Shown: positions 19,510 through 30,000 of the stretch, one piece after another
Layout of the letters: every line of letters begins with the position of its first letter
Position numbering within the stretch: position 1 is the stretch's first letter
Assembly: GCA_907163375.1 (NCBI GenBank)
Contig: CAJQUW010001636.1
Location: forward strand, 558,001-622,000
DNA: 64,000 bases
Reading direction: 5' to 3'
Source of the DNA: Prostheceraeus crozeri
Taxonomy: Eukaryota; Platyhelminthes; Polycladida; Euryleptidae
Notes under the pieces: generated by a model
Seen by the model: the letters and a program-made list of their open reading frames with translations, nothing else
What the model was told of the DNA's origin: nothing
Databases searched by the model: none
Position numbers and translations under genes: made by a program

Positions 19510-20593
19510 TCACTGTCGATCACTTAGATGAAAGATGTCGGCACGACGCATCCAAGAGTTCATACTTGAAGGATAACCAGTCCATTTAACAAGACACCAT
19601 TCTTCACCTTGGCGTTTTTTACATCGAATGATTTTCTCTACCAAATATGTTTCACTTTCAGTAACTACCTCAATCTCATCGCGGTAAAAGCTACCCTCAA
19701 TTTCTTCATTATCGTAATCTTTCAACTTGTAGGTGGTCGGAGAGTCTTTTTGATTAATCCTTGATACGGTAAATACCTCCTCTGTCGAATTCGGAAGGTA
19801 CCCTTTAGCAAAAACACTCTTCACTTTTGAGATACGAACTTTATCACCAATTTTCACATCACTTTTCACATGAGTGCGTTTACGTTGGAATGATTCGCGC
19901 ACTTTATCTACATTGTCAGCATTTACATCTACTGGTCTGAGTCCAATAGAACGATGGATAGAGTGATTGTAGTCATGGAGTGTATCTTGTAGAACCTTTG
20001 TCCAATTTTGTGTCAAGTTGGCAGTAAAATGTCGCCACAAGCGATTTTTTAATGTGCGATTAAAACGTTCAACGAGTGCAGCTTTATAAGCACTCTTTAC
20101 ACTAAACAACTCAATGTCATGCCTCTCAAATAATCTTCTCACATGCTGATTTTCAAACTCTTTTCCTTGATCACTCTGAATTCTTTTTGGAATCCGACCT
20201 TCTCGAAAAATTGTTTGGAATGCTTTTGCTACTCCTTTCCCTTCTTTAGTTTTTAAAGGTTGAACCCACGCATAACGCGAGAAAATGTCAATGACGGTTA
20301 AAATAAAATTATTGCCCGAGTTATGTTTTGAAATGGAGGCAACATCACACAAATCTGCTTGCCACTGTTCATCGATGGACAATATAATGGCGGGTGCGGT
20401 ACTTCTTTTTCGCTTGTTTGTGGAGTGTATAGGTAGCCTGACCCTTTAACCATCGTTTCACTTGTGATTGTGGAAGACCACTCGCTTTTGATAATTTCTT
20501 GATAGATGCAAATCCTGCCGGATGTTTTACATCATAATAGATTGACTTCAAACGTTCAGCCGATGACGACTGACTCTTTTTCCTCCTTCTCAT
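19510..20593 (-). pseudogene. INT: Chromodomain integrase (F54H12.3-like), frameshifted
   Basis: Retroviral-type rve integrase that inserts the element. An N-terminal helix-turn-helix-like part (GLPQSQVKRWLKGQ, then YTLHK) precedes the catalytic core with all three acidic residues visible: QADLCD, QSDQGKEF and ALVERFN. A chromodomain closes the protein (YLVEKIIRCKK, VKWTGYPSSMNSW). A 5-nt deletion relative to copy B, near 20375, shifts the frame just before the core, so the helix-turn-helix and catalytic parts lie in different frames. The true start is uncertain; a Met at 20593 is used here because upstream codons overlap the Cys-rich gene. Confidence 0.85.
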
Positions 20594-20792
20594 CTTTTTG
20601 TTTTCTTGCCTTTCTACATTTACAACAACTGCAGCATTTAGCTTTAGCGGTTTTGCGATCGTGTTCACATTGCTTAGGGGTTTCATTGTGAGAGCTGGCG
20701 CAGCAAGTGCAAGTGACAACGACATTCACCTCTGGCGGCTCATTACATGGCAAGCAACACATCTGCTTCATATTAATAGTCTGAGAACACAT
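20556..20792 (-). CDS. Cysteine-rich small protein (78 aa), overlaps integrase start
   Basis: Thirteen Cys in the first 59 residues (positions 2, 12, 13, 16, 28, 30, 31, 42, 53, 54, 56, 57, 59) with CCxxC and CCSCCKC clusters, then a Lys/Glu tail. The ATG lies inside the last codons of the ATPase gene and the end overlaps the integrase N-terminus in another frame. Compact overlap and conservation in copy B favour a real gene, but an integrase-frame shadow cannot be excluded. Metal binding is likely if it is expressed. Family not recognised. Confidence 0.5.
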   Translation of the reverse strand: MCSQTINMKQMCCLPCNEPPEVNVVVTCTCCASSHNETPKQCEHDRKTAKAKCCSCCKCRKARKQKDEKEEKESVVIG

Positions 20793-22080
20793 ATTTCCTG
20801 GGAGGAGCTGTTTTACGTTTTCCTTTTACTAGTTTTAGTGGTGATGTAGATCTACGTCGAGTTCTTCCTCTTGTTTGCTTAGTGAGTGTGGGAGGGGACG
20901 TAGCAGGTGACGTCTTAAACCAATTTGTTGGCATTTTCATCGTCTGAAGCATTGGAGCAGTAGCCACTGTTGAATCAAGTTCTTTCAATGTCTCATTATT
21001 CAAAGCAAATTTTGGCACATTATGCTTTTTCAATAGTTTAAGAAAGTATGACCAACCAGGTAGAACATAGCCCTGACGGCGCTTTCTACGTGTCGCATAC
21101 TGAATCAAGTCTTCATAACGTGAAGCATCAATCACTTTATTTTCATCTGTAATGATTTCTCCTCTATCATTTACATTGAGATGGGGTTCAATACTGTTGA
21201 AAAGAGATATGGCATGTGCGCGAGATGCTAAAGGTGTAGCAGTCGATACAGAGTCACGCATCTTATTCTTCAAGTTTTTCAATTGCTCAACAGTTTCCGA
21301 TTGTAATAATACAGCACGATGTGGATCTTTGATGTGAACATTTTGCTGATAATCTATTTCTTTCCTATACATTTGATTTGCAAGAGGTTGCTTTACTTGC
21401 TGCATGGCAGTCAATTGTACATATTCATCCTGAGGAATAACAATCATGCGAGAATAAGAACTCATAGTTTGTAGATAATCATTGGGAGTTTTCAAAATAT
21501 CACTTCGAAATCTAAATTCTTCCGGACACTCTTGCGTAAAGTCAATGAATAAGTAACCGTATGGTTTTTCAGTAGCTGCTTGAAAAATTTCAATTAAGGC
21601 TTTTGATCCTCTGGGTGCAACTTGTCGCGCTAAAATTTCAAATTGACTTTTATCTCGCGGATTCTTGAAAATAGCATAATAGTGTGTATTCAGGTTTCGT
21701 GTACGAGCTTCTTTTCCATCAGGAAACAAATTTTGTGTGATATAGATGATAAAACACCTTTTATGATGTGCTGCACGAGTGAACATATCTGTAACATCTT
21801 TTGAATTCTTACTTTCTTTTAATAAATCATCCAATACAACAACATCATTAGACTGAAGTTTATCCACTGCAATAATTCCTTCATGTCGAATAAAGTTGCG
21901 ACTTTGCAATTCCTGAAACAGCGACGGTTGATAAATACCATAACACCAAATCACTCGATTGATAGGTTCCTTAAACAACTCCCTTCTTTTATCCAATAAA
22001 TTCAGCGTGAAAACAATTTTACCTGCATGAGATGGACCTGATACAGTCAGAACTTTATCACATTGAAGTGTGAAATCCAT
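20773..22080 (-). CDS. ATP: A32/FtsK-like genome packaging ATPase (435 aa)
   Basis: Motor that would pump DNA into the capsid. Walker A is GPSHAGK (residues 15-21), followed by Ile where Thr or Ser is usual; Walker B is VVVLDD (80-85); a TQNLF motif follows, common in Polinton and giant-virus ATPases. The ATG at 22080 is the first in frame; the frame is open upstream to about 22128 without an ATG. The C-terminal 120 residues are basic (RKRRQGY, RGRTRRRS), perhaps for DNA binding. Intact here, truncated in copy B. Confidence 0.88.
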   Translation of the reverse strand: MDFTLQCDKVLTVSGPSHAGKIVFTLNLLDKRRELFKEPINRVIWCYGIYQPSLFQELQSRNFIRHEGIIAVDKLQSNDVVVLDDLLKESKNSKDVTDMFTRAAHHKRCFIIYITQNLFPDGKEARTRNLNTHYYAIFKNPRDKSQFEILARQVAPRGSKALIEIFQAATEKPYGYLFIDFTQECPEEFRFRSDILKTPNDYLQTMSSYSRMIVIPQDEYVQLTAMQQVKQPLANQMYRKEIDYQQNVHIKDPHRAVLLQSETVEQLKNLKNKMRDSVSTATPLASRAHAISLFNSIEPHLNVNDRGEIITDENKVIDASRYEDLIQYATRRKRRQGYVLPGWSYFLKLLKKHNVPKFALNNETLKELDSTVATAPMLQTMKMPTNWFKTSPATSPPTLTKQTRGRTRRRSTSPLKLVKGKRKTAPPRKYVFSDY

Positions 22081-22111
22081 TTTAATACTTTGAGATTCAA
22101 CATTTGCATAA

Positions 22112-22468
22112 TTAACGCTTAGAGCCAAAGATATTACCCAAAAGGTTGCCCACGACAGGAGCTAACATTGGAAGTATTGCTGAAAGGAAACCGCCCTTTT
22201 GTGTTAGAGTTTTCCTCTTTCTTTGAAGGGTGACTTTAGGATTGGAGATGAAACGCAATTTTGTGGCATATCGCTTAAGTAACTTTCGTTGTTTTGGCGC
22301 TAATTTCTTCGTCCTCAACTTCATCACATGAAAAATAATTTCACGAATGAATTTATCGTTAGCATGTCGTATAGCATTGTATCGCTGATTTGCTTTCATT
22401 CGTCGGAAAGCTTGAATGGCTGAAGAAAACTTCTGACTTTTACGTTTCGTCATTTTACGTTTCGCCAT
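22112..22468 (-). CDS. Basic protein with hydrophobic C-terminus after GG (118 aa)
   Basis: Very basic N-terminal 90 residues (KRKMTKRKSQK; KQRKLLKRYATK) followed by QKGG and a hydrophobic, Gly/Pro-containing tail (FLSAILPMLAPVV). The family is common in invertebrate genomes beside F54H12.2-type genes. The GG could be a protease site freeing a membrane-active peptide, as in adenovirus pVI or parvovirus-like lytic peptides; this is inference. It lies just upstream of the ATPase, with its stop about 30 bp from the ATPase ATG. Confidence 0.65.
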   Translation of the reverse strand: MAKRKMTKRKSQKFSSAIQAFRRMKANQRYNAIRHANDKFIREIIFHVMKLRTKKLAPKQRKLLKRYATKLRFISNPKVTLQRKRKTLTQKGGFLSAILPMLAPVVGNLLGNIFGSKR

Positions 22469-22519
22469 TTTTCGTGTTAGTCTTTGCTAAAACCTGTCTT
22501 TACCACATTTGCATAGGTA

Positions 22520-22843
22520 CTAACTATTGCGGCATAAGTGACACTCGAAATGAGCAATATCACAGTGGTTACATTTGCAAAGTTGAATGCAATTACGTAT
22601 GAAACAGCGTTGACAAAAAGCATGCTTACATCTCTTGAAGATGCGCTTTTCATTTCCATCCTTTCGCTTACATACATCGCAACACATAGTTTCACCGTTA
22701 CTGATGTCTATAGCAAGTCTTTTTGAAGATATGAATTTGCTAGCCTTTTCTAAATAATAGACGCATGTACAGAAGGAATATACTTCGAGAGTGAGCAGAC
22801 ATAGCTCGAAAACCAGTTGTGCTACAATCAAGTACCACTGCAT
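22520..22843 (-). CDS. Membrane RING-finger protein (107 aa)
   Basis: A hydrophobic N-terminal segment (about residues 3-30) may span the membrane. The C-terminal half has the RING-like spacing CCDVC, then CKHAFCQRC, then CKCNHC and CHLC. Such proteins act as E3 ubiquitin ligases. The start is the first ATG, 22841-22843, two bases from the end of the next gene. Conserved and open in copy B. A role in host interaction is plausible but unproven. Confidence 0.65.
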   Translation of the reverse strand: MQWYLIVAQLVFELCLLTLEVYSFCTCVYYLEKASKFISSKRLAIDISNGETMCCDVCKRKDGNEKRIFKRCKHAFCQRCFIRNCIQLCKCNHCDIAHFECHLCRNS

Positions 22844-22845
22844 TT

Positions 22846-23258
22846 TCAATTTTTCTTTATGGAAAGTTGAATGTGAATATCTGAAATCGCTTCAATCACT
22901 AGACTGCTGCCATGATGGTTAAATGCGTTAAGACGTTCAGCAATTTTTATCATATGTCTTTTAAAAAATTCTTTTGGGGGTAATCTACCACTTCCATTGA
23001 ATAAGAAGCAAAATGGAAAGAGCGACTTTCCACCTCTTCCTTTCCAAAATGACTAAACTTAATTTTCGCAACTAATCGCGCCATGATAATGCTATCAGAG
23101 AATGTATTCATTAACTCTAGAAATAGAGTGCTAGCAACATCGACCACTGCTTCGATGTCGGTCTCATCTTTATGAAAATTTATCACATAATCTTGAACAG
23201 CTCCTTTTAAACTTTGCCTATGAAAATGTAATGTTCCGCAGTCGTTTGAGAAAGACAT
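22846..23258 (-). pseudogene. Stand-alone paralogue of the polB N-terminal domain, frameshifted
   Basis: Copy B encodes the intact form (50702-51112, 136 aa). It aligns by eye with residues about 120-230 of the polB product of these same elements: a MARLVAKIKF stretch against MKALIYLKIKY, then EVVD, then a FN..GS.LV..I pattern. In this copy a small insertion (TTTTGGGGG region near 22975) shifts the frame after 102 codons. Function unknown; a decoy or partner of the polymerase is conceivable. Confidence 0.55.
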
Positions 23259-23315
23259 GATCGCCCTTTATCTAACCCATCCATTGCATGAAAACAACTC
23301 TTCTCATAGTAACAT

Positions 23316-23873
23316 TTATTGAATAATAGTAACAAGCATGCATAATAAATCAATGGTTTGAAAGAGATAAAATAGATACAGCTGGTAACTATCATACAGC
23401 GAGCAATGATGACCATACAGGACTTTGGCAGTGTTGAGGTAAGGAGGAAAGAAGCATTGGTTATGAACGTAGCTACTACAACGAACAGACAAAATAGGAA
23501 CACACAAATCCTTAAAACGTTTCGTGACTTCATGATAATGTCGATTCACTCTACTATCCCAAGGCGGGAGCAAAATATCATCAATGATTAGATTGGGAAA
23601 TACTTTCCTCTCCTTACCAGGATTATTACAAAAGATGCGTATAACATTGAAAGCAGCTAACCATCGTTTAAAGTCAATAAGAAGAGCACTCTCACAAGAA
23701 AAGCCATAGTCTTGCAAATATTTCAGATTAAGTCCATGAATGTGTTTTCTCGCCCATTGATCAACATTGGGATTGCAGTTGGCATGTTGATGATAGACAC
23801 TGACAATCTGATATGTCCAATTGTTCATAGCAATAGCACTGAGCTCCTGTACAGGTTCACCCTCACAATCCAT
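23316..23873 (-). CDS. DEDDh exonuclease-like protein (185 aa)
   Basis: The start MDCEGEPVQEL gives a DxE motif at residues 2-4, and near the end HHCSLYD fits the H-x4-D motif of DnaQ-type (DEDDh) 3'-5' exonucleases. Between them, a conserved HIHGLN segment and PPWDSRV pattern match a protein family seen with similar elements in other animals. The fold assignment is mine, from motifs only. It may trim DNA or RNA. A hydrophobic C-terminal tail follows. Copy B lacks five codons near the end of the middle region. Confidence 0.6.
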   Translation of the reverse strand: MDCEGEPVQELSAIAMNNWTYQIVSVYHQHANCNPNVDQWARKHIHGLNLKYLQDYGFSCESALLIDFKRWLAAFNVIRIFCNNPGKERKVFPNLIIDDILLPPWDSRVNRHYHEVTKRFKDLCVPILSVRCSSYVHNQCFFPPYLNTAKVLYGHHCSLYDSYQLYLFYLFQTIDLLCMLVTIIQ

Positions 23874-23925
23874 AAAAATGATGATAGAAGCCTAAAACGG
23901 AAATTTACACATCTAAGGAAACGTT

Positions 23926-24126
23926 CTATAACATATTACAAAATGAAGAATTACATCGATGCTTTTCACGACAAAATACACAAATGATATGATGGCAACG
24001 AAGAAGTAAAATGTATCTAATAAGACCACGTCTACGACACTCAAAGCACATAAGCGAATTGTCATAGGGTAGAGTTAGGAAAGGACTAGTAATTCTCCTT
24101 CTTTGACCTGCGTTTTGAGGCAGCAT
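23926..24126 (-). CDS. Small RING-like Cys/His protein (66 aa)
   Basis: First ATG at 24124-24126, overlapping the end of the upstream gene by about 40 bp in another frame. Cys and His spacing CFEC, CHHIICVFC and CNSSFC suggests a small zinc-binding RING-like unit preceded by an Arg-rich stretch. Open in copy B. Too short for a firm family call. Confidence 0.5.
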   Translation of the reverse strand: MLPQNAGQRRRITSPFLTLPYDNSLMCFECRRRGLIRYILLLRCHHIICVFCREKHRCNSSFCNML

Positions 24127-24860
24127 TCTTCTCCGACTTTCGCTTCGTACCACTGCTGTTGAGGATTTGATCAATTATGTCGTCCACGTTGGGTGGTTTT
24201 GGAATATATAGGATGGATTCCATATGCATGGAGAGAGAGGCTATTTTATTATCCTTGTGCCGACCATAATATAGCCCATTCACTTTGAAAAGGATATCCC
24301 AAGTACCTTCTCCGAGCTCGTCGCATGTGATGGGTGTTGAATGATCTCCCTCCTTCTTATAGTAAGTGCACCAATGTGATACCGGTAGGCAAATTTGATT
24401 ACCATCCAAAATCTTTCTATAGGGAGTATCCTTGTCATCTCTCGCCTTCCACTCTTGAGCAAGAGAAATAGTAATGTCCATATTTAATGTCACGTACTCC
24501 TCAATAATATCAAGTTGGTGGCGAATGTACGGACTCACGGGGATCAGTATGTAGTCCCCATACTGATTGTGCATTATCTTGACATCCGTGGAAGGGAGCA
24601 TTCCCGTTTGGAGTACTACGCTATGATCGTCATAACGCAAGACTTGTTTAAATTTACGCTGTAGCGGTGTAGGATTATGTACCTTGGTTGTTTCTTCCAC
24701 TGGCCTCAGTTGTAGATGATCTGAGCGTAGCGAACCTTGTAGCGTTTGACCGCCATTTTGTCCTACTAGTGCAGCAGATGGAGTAGATGCCTGAAAATGA
24801 AAAAGATTGTATTAAGTTTACGTTCAAGGAAGGAGAGGGAGGAAAGTAGCGACTTACCAT
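24086..24860 (-). CDS. Spliced terminal gene, unknown function (about 235 aa)
   Basis: Exon 1 ends in an ATG (24858-24860); a 67-bp intron (24791-24857, GTAAGT to TTTTCAG) follows at once; exon 2 runs 24790-24086. The protein has a low-complexity start, a central region with Trp/Tyr/His-rich motifs (VSHWCTYYKK, ELGEGTWDILFKV) and a Lys-rich nuclear-localisation-like end (GTKRKSEKN, SKRRSKK). The same ATG-then-67-bp-intron design is found in polB, with similar first exon 2 bases (GCATC). I do not recognise the family. Its own TATA and CCAAT boxes lie upstream. Confidence 0.7.
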
Positions 24861-24960
24861 TTTAGTTGGATAAAAGAATAGGTTACTAGAAAGAGAGAAA
24901 ATGTGCGTCCGTCACTCGTGTGATTCAACGATGGAATGATTCTCACTGTGGAAGGCTCGC

Positions 24961-25008
24961 TATTTATATAGAAATGCTTGATTCTCATTGGATGATGATC
25001 CTCATTGG
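24961..25008 (-). promoter_or_regulatory. Promoter of the terminal gene (TATA and two CCAAT boxes)
   Basis: On the minus strand: CCAAT at 25004-25008 and 24987-24991, then TATATAAATA at 24961-24970, about 100 bp before the ATG. This is the mirror of the polB promoter design (CCAAT then TATA). The same sites are present in copy B. Confidence 0.65.
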
Positions 25009-25021
25009 ACAATAACATCAA

Positions 25022-25616
25022 GCTGATTCCAAATCTGAAATCCGTTTCCCATCCGATGCTTCGTTTTGAAGCTACAGTCCAAAACGTCCCAAATTCTAAC
25101 TCTGTCGTTTTTCGCCAATCTCCCAAAATCTTAAATGGCGTCTCACATCTAAACGAAGACAGATATGAACAAGCCGATTCTTTCACTGAATATGTCTCAC
25201 TCTTAGCTTTCAAACGAGCTATTGCACGACAAAATCCGTCCACTGGAAGTCAAGATCGAAGGTAGCTCTCCAGAGGGGGGGGATGTCAGCGAAAATTTTT
25301 TCTCTCCGATTGCGTTCAAATTCACCATACCGATGCAGAATTTCACGCTGAATCCGAATCTGGCCTCCGTTTTCACATCCGAGCACTCCTTCCACTCGAA
25401 ACAGCCCATTTTACAACCCAACATTCAGCAGATTGCACGAAAAACATCACACACTATAGCCTCAAGACAAATCCTGGCGGTCGCCCAAGTCCACCACGAC
25501 ACTCTGTCGTTCCAGAGGGGGGAGTCAGACTCGAAGCACCACGGCGGCCGACCACGACACTCTGCCGTTCCAGAGGGGGGGCGCGCCGGTCGTAAGTTCG
25601 CCGTTTTCTTACTACT
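25022..25616. repeat. Polinton A right terminal inverted repeat
   Basis: About 595 bp, inverted copy of 4498-5095, ending CTTACTACT. It begins directly behind the terminal gene's promoter. Confidence 0.92.
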
Positions 25617-25622
25617 CATATC
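25617..25622. repeat. Target site duplication of Polinton A, right (CATATC)
   Basis: Exact match to 4492-4497. Confidence 0.95.
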
Positions 25623-25881
25623 ATAAAAATTATTAATATCGCCAAATCTGCTTTCCCAAATAACCCAACAGTCGTCAATATATCTCTGCCATGCACTTTT
25701 GATGGCGGTCATAATCTCATCACCATGAATTTCTCTAAGAATCCTATACATGTTCTCTTCAATGAACCCCATAACTAAAACGGCATAAGTAGGGGCCATT
25801 TTAGTGCTTATGGCAGTGCCTCTGATTTGTACATATAACTCATTTTCGAAGCTGAGAAAGTTATTCTCTATAACCACTTTT
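25617..25881 (-). pseudogene. Penelope-like element RT segment with YIDD motif
   Basis: The minus-strand frame holds the reverse transcriptase palm motif RYIDDCWVIW preceded by a TKMAPTYA motif, standard for PLE reverse transcriptases. It is continuous in frame with 26377-27010 (before the small insertion at 25882) and with 4497 leftward (after Polinton A). Confidence 0.8.
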
Positions 25882-26376
25882 CAGAGATGCCAAGGTTTCA
25901 AAAAAAATGCGGGAGACCCAACATCAAATGATCCAACAACAAAAATAGTAAAATTAGATTAAATCATATTTAAAAGCCGTATCAACTTCCTATATTTCCT
26001 TCAATAAATGAAGAATATTTATTTTTGAAGACAATTAATTTGTCACATTTCCAATAAAAAAGATAGAATTCGTGAATCAAAAGAAGATCTACCTTTTCAA
26101 TAAACGCATGATTGCATGCTTCTCATTGGTTGTGAGGGAATGGAGGAGGGCTAATCGAAGAATAGGCTAGCGGTGAGTGGCTAATCAGTCCGAACGCTTG
26201 CTGTTACATTTGAATGATGGAAAGAGCACACTAGAAGGATAAAAACTGTCGGCCTACTTTAAAATACGGCGTAAATAAATGACGATGCGGGAGATTTAAG
26301 CAATTATGCGGGTGAGCGGAAGATTGACTAAAAATGCGGGAGACTCCCGCGAAATGCGGGAGACTTGGCATGTATG
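25882..26376. mobile_element. Short non-autonomous DNA transposon, hAT-like ends (495 bp)
   Basis: Ends CAGAGATGCCAAG and the inverted CATACATGCCAAG, with ACTTTT duplicated on both sides (25876-25881; 26377-26382). Inside, the unit ATGCGGGAGAC recurs near both ends. The CAGAG start recalls hAT elements, whose duplication would be 8 bp, so the superfamily is uncertain. It interrupts the PLE RT frame. Confidence 0.65.
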
Positions 26377-27010
26377 ACTTTTACCGATCCCAAAATGAAG
26401 TCATTGGAAAATCTCTCCGAAATCAACGGTCTGCTATGCTGGAGCCAATAGGAGATAGCCTCCATACCCAACTCAAGAGAAATGTTGGTGTACAATGAAA
26501 TGACGTCGAATGAAACGAACATCGCATCATTACCTACAATGTCAATGTTCCGTGGTAACTTGGACAGAAAATCACAGGTATCTCTACAATAACTAGGGAG
26601 TGATACAATCAATGGTTTAAGAATTTCATCTACAAATGAGCTTAAATGATTTGTTGGCGAGTGGCTACTAGACATAATAGGTCTAAATTTCAAATTTTGT
26701 GGAGGTTGACACTTAACGCAACCGTATCGATCTGGAGTAAGTTGATTTAAGTCAGTGGAATGCTTGTGTAATTTAGGAAGACCATAAAAGAATGACACCT
26801 CAAAGTTAAATTTAGTAAGATAATTGAATTCTCTCTTTGAAAATCTGCAAGTTTTTTGGTGATCATTACAAAATCGCTTAATCATATTCACAGTTTCATT
26901 TGGATTATACTTGTCTAATTTTCTGTACGTATTCCTGTCAGATAAATGTTCCAATAATATTCTACTTTTATAAAAGAAATAGTCCAGAATTACGAAAGAT
27001 CCTCCTTTGT
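26377..27010 (-). pseudogene. Penelope-like element RT, N-terminal part
   Basis: The minus-strand frame has the PLE sequence DKGGSFVILD, then FFYGLPKLHKH, FRPIMSS and VSFDVISLYTNI (palm motif A). The 5' side stops at a short (TA)n tract near 27010-27026, so the element is truncated there. Together with 25617-25881, 3690-4497 and 2650-2960 it forms one PLE opened by three later insertions. Confidence 0.8.
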
Positions 27011-27026
27011 CTATATATATATATAG

Positions 27027-30000
27027 TGTTTTCTAGCATAATTTGTGATGAAAAATTGAATTTTAAGGGTAAACCTGATTTCTTTACATAAAAAACAAAG
27101 AGACTGGTCCAACAAAAAAGTATATAAAATTTTCAAGTGATGATATTTTTACATATTATATATTTCGATAATCATGATTGAGTTGAAGTAATCACCAATC
27201 GATTATTCAAGCATGTTTGCCCTTAGTGGGAAGTATATCGTATTTGCCTTCTGCTATCTTTATCTACCTTTATCTACCTTTATCTGCTACCTTTGGCGCA
27301 ATCGATGGAGGATACATGAATTTTCAAGAGTCCTCTTGCCTATCTTATGGATTACCTATGTATTAGAGGTTTGTACATTCTATCCGAATCTGACTGTAGG
27401 ATCGTATTCGTTCGGATTCATCTTCTTCTCTTTGGATTCGGATCTTTAGTTTAAAAAGTTGGATCGTATCCGATGGCATTAGCATTCTTAAGAAAATCCG
27501 AATTAACCAGGACGCCATGTTTCTGTATTTGGGTATATCAATAATGTTTGTCTGCTGTGTTTTGCTATTTTGAAGACTTATGATATATGCATTTTATACT
27601 GCTGCTCAGACAATGCTAGATAGCAACGCCTCTTGCATAGTATCCATGTATTACATACATTACACTTGTGTCAGACTTTTGCATGTCAGAATTAAAGCCT
27701 AATGTAACAACAATGTACCGAAAATCAGATCCTCAATCATTCAGTTTAAAACGAAAAACATTTGATCAATTAGTCAGAAGTAGGATGCAGAAAAAGTATG
27801 CTTGATTTAGTAACCCGTGTGCTTCAAGGAAAAATATTTCAGATTTGTCGAATAATCCGAATGTCGGATCGGATTTGAAAAATATGTTGTCGGATCGCAA
27901 TGATTCGGATTCATCTTCTTCACTTCAGATTCGGATCGGATTTGGATTTTGTTTTCGAGCCATTGGATCGGATTCAACCGCCAAATTCGATCCTATGCAC
28001 CGCTCTACTCTGTATTATAGGATTCCCACGTTTCTGCTGTGGAATCGTTCAAGCCAAAGATTATGTTTACTATCTTTGATTCAAAGTACTCTTGTGAACA
28101 ATGCATATCATCTGCTGTATTAAGGATGCCTTCACTCATTATGGTGCCTAATCAGAGCTACCCAAACAAGTCTGATTATTCTGACTTGCGATCAGATACT
28201 CGGAGTCCTATCATTTTGTCAGGAGTCGGAGCCTTGAAAAATTGCAGAACTCCATCTCCGGCTAGCATTGTTGTGACAAACTGCAAATTTGAGGAATCAT
28301 CGTGTATAAATGTATTCAGTTATGCTTTTGAGTCGATCGTATATTGTTATCTTTACTTTGTTGCGCTTTTATCACAATTTAATTCCAATTTCTTATAATA
28401 ACAAAGCTGTCATCATAAATGCAATATGACCATCACAATAAGACTATGCCAGTCTATCCAATAGAACTAAATAGCATTCACGCGATAAATATTTGATGGA
28501 CGCAATCTTTTAGCAGTATCACGTGTGTGAAATTGTAGCCGATACAAATTAAAGCGTCGTTCAGGTCATGAAATTCGACATAAAAACGCCATTCATCATG
28601 CTGATCAATGAAGAACATAGAGCATATTTTGAATGCATACATGATTGTGTTTAGACTTGCTTAGTGCAAGCGAAGGAAATATGTGATAACCGAAATGCAC
28701 AATTATAGAATTAGAACATGAATGCATATCGTTGCATCTGTAGAAAAATATGTGCACCTTGCAGTGGAGACACGTAGGCAGACATTTTATAATCTGTTGT
28801 TAAATCATAGCATGATCATAACAAGGTACAGTATAATAATAGACATGTTGTAATAATAGACATAATGTTTATCTATAAATAACAAAATTATCTAAAATGA
28901 GATTCAGAATAGCTCACAAAACTTGGTTTCACGTATCAGACAGGCACTATGCAAAAAACACTGCATATTTTGATGCTACAGGACGGAAGAAGAAATCATG
29001 ATCCAAAGATACCAATGTTTGTTTTAGCAACTCGTGATAATGATTCTTGAAGATCAATTATATTCAGCATATTTCAGTATTTATAATGTCGAACGGCCTC
29101 TCCATGTGTGATGTGAAAGATCCTTTGCAAAGTGACATGATAGCAGAATTGAGAAGTTTTAAAAATACTGCAGGCATATTCCATTAAATTTCGAATAACA
29201 GAATTAAGAACTAATATCAATTCATCACCCGATAAGAAAAATACTTTTCAGCAAACTCAACTCAACATTTCCGATAGGCCTACCTTTGGTACAATATAGG
29301 CCAATTCAAAATGGTTTGTCCATTTCATGCTCTCATAAAAATGCAGTCGAAGAATTTTGAGCACAGATGCAGTTTAGAAATTTGAAACAATTGGAATGGA
29401 AACTTTTCTGAGCTGTGCGCATAAAACCTTGGCTTTGCTTCTGTTTAGACTTGCCATTCACACTGCATCAATATTCAAAATTATAAACTTCATCATGAAC
29501 GAACATTCAAGCAAATAAAGTCGTCTGATATCTCCTCTCGATATAGTGGCAAATTCCAAAATACATGTATGCAGAGTGGCAGCTACCCTGTGGACACAGA
29601 AACGAAGATATCTCCAGAATTGAGCAACTGCTTCATTTATTAATTTCTTTGTCTTTTGTTTGTTCCTGGCTGATTTTCCTTGGAATACCATTGTGTCTCA
29701 TTTCTTGTTGTCATCTGTCATTGTCAATAGTCGGAGTTTTGCAAAAATTAGAATTCCGGACTCCTACTTAACTACTTTAGCTTTTTAGCAATGTTTGAAA
29801 ACATTGTTGTACCGTACATAATTGAATTGTCAGCATCTCACTTGTCATTTTAACGTTTCTGTTTTTACTTGACTCACCTAAACAAATGTATTGTGGAAAT
29901 CGTGAGGAGCGAAAAGATGATGATCACAGAATTAGATTCATCTGCGCGCGCTTCGGTTTCCTAGAAAGGAAGAATTGTATGTAACCTTAATATCGAAATG

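Larger units (their letters stand above)
4498..25616. mobile_element. Polinton/Maverick element A (21,119 bp)
   Basis: Terminal inverted repeats of about 595 bp start with AGTAGTAAG (Polintons are known to begin with AG), and a perfect 6-bp CATATC duplication flanks the element. It encodes the Polinton core set: DNA polymerase B, chromodomain integrase, packaging ATPase, adenain-like protease and a capsid protein candidate, plus about a dozen small genes. It is inserted in the reverse transcriptase frame of a minus-strand Penelope-like element. Lesions: two frameshifts in polB, a frameshift in integrase, a nonsense codon in the capsid gene, a deletion in the TBP-like gene, and frameshifts in the genes at 13430 and 22846. 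The other genes are open. Perfect duplication and open genes suggest a fairly recent insertion. Confidence 0.93.

Noticed and set aside
22477-22695. Minus-strand frame overlapping the RING gene
   Set aside because: Alternate frame of the RING gene without its own motif; the RING frame explains the conserved Cys/His.
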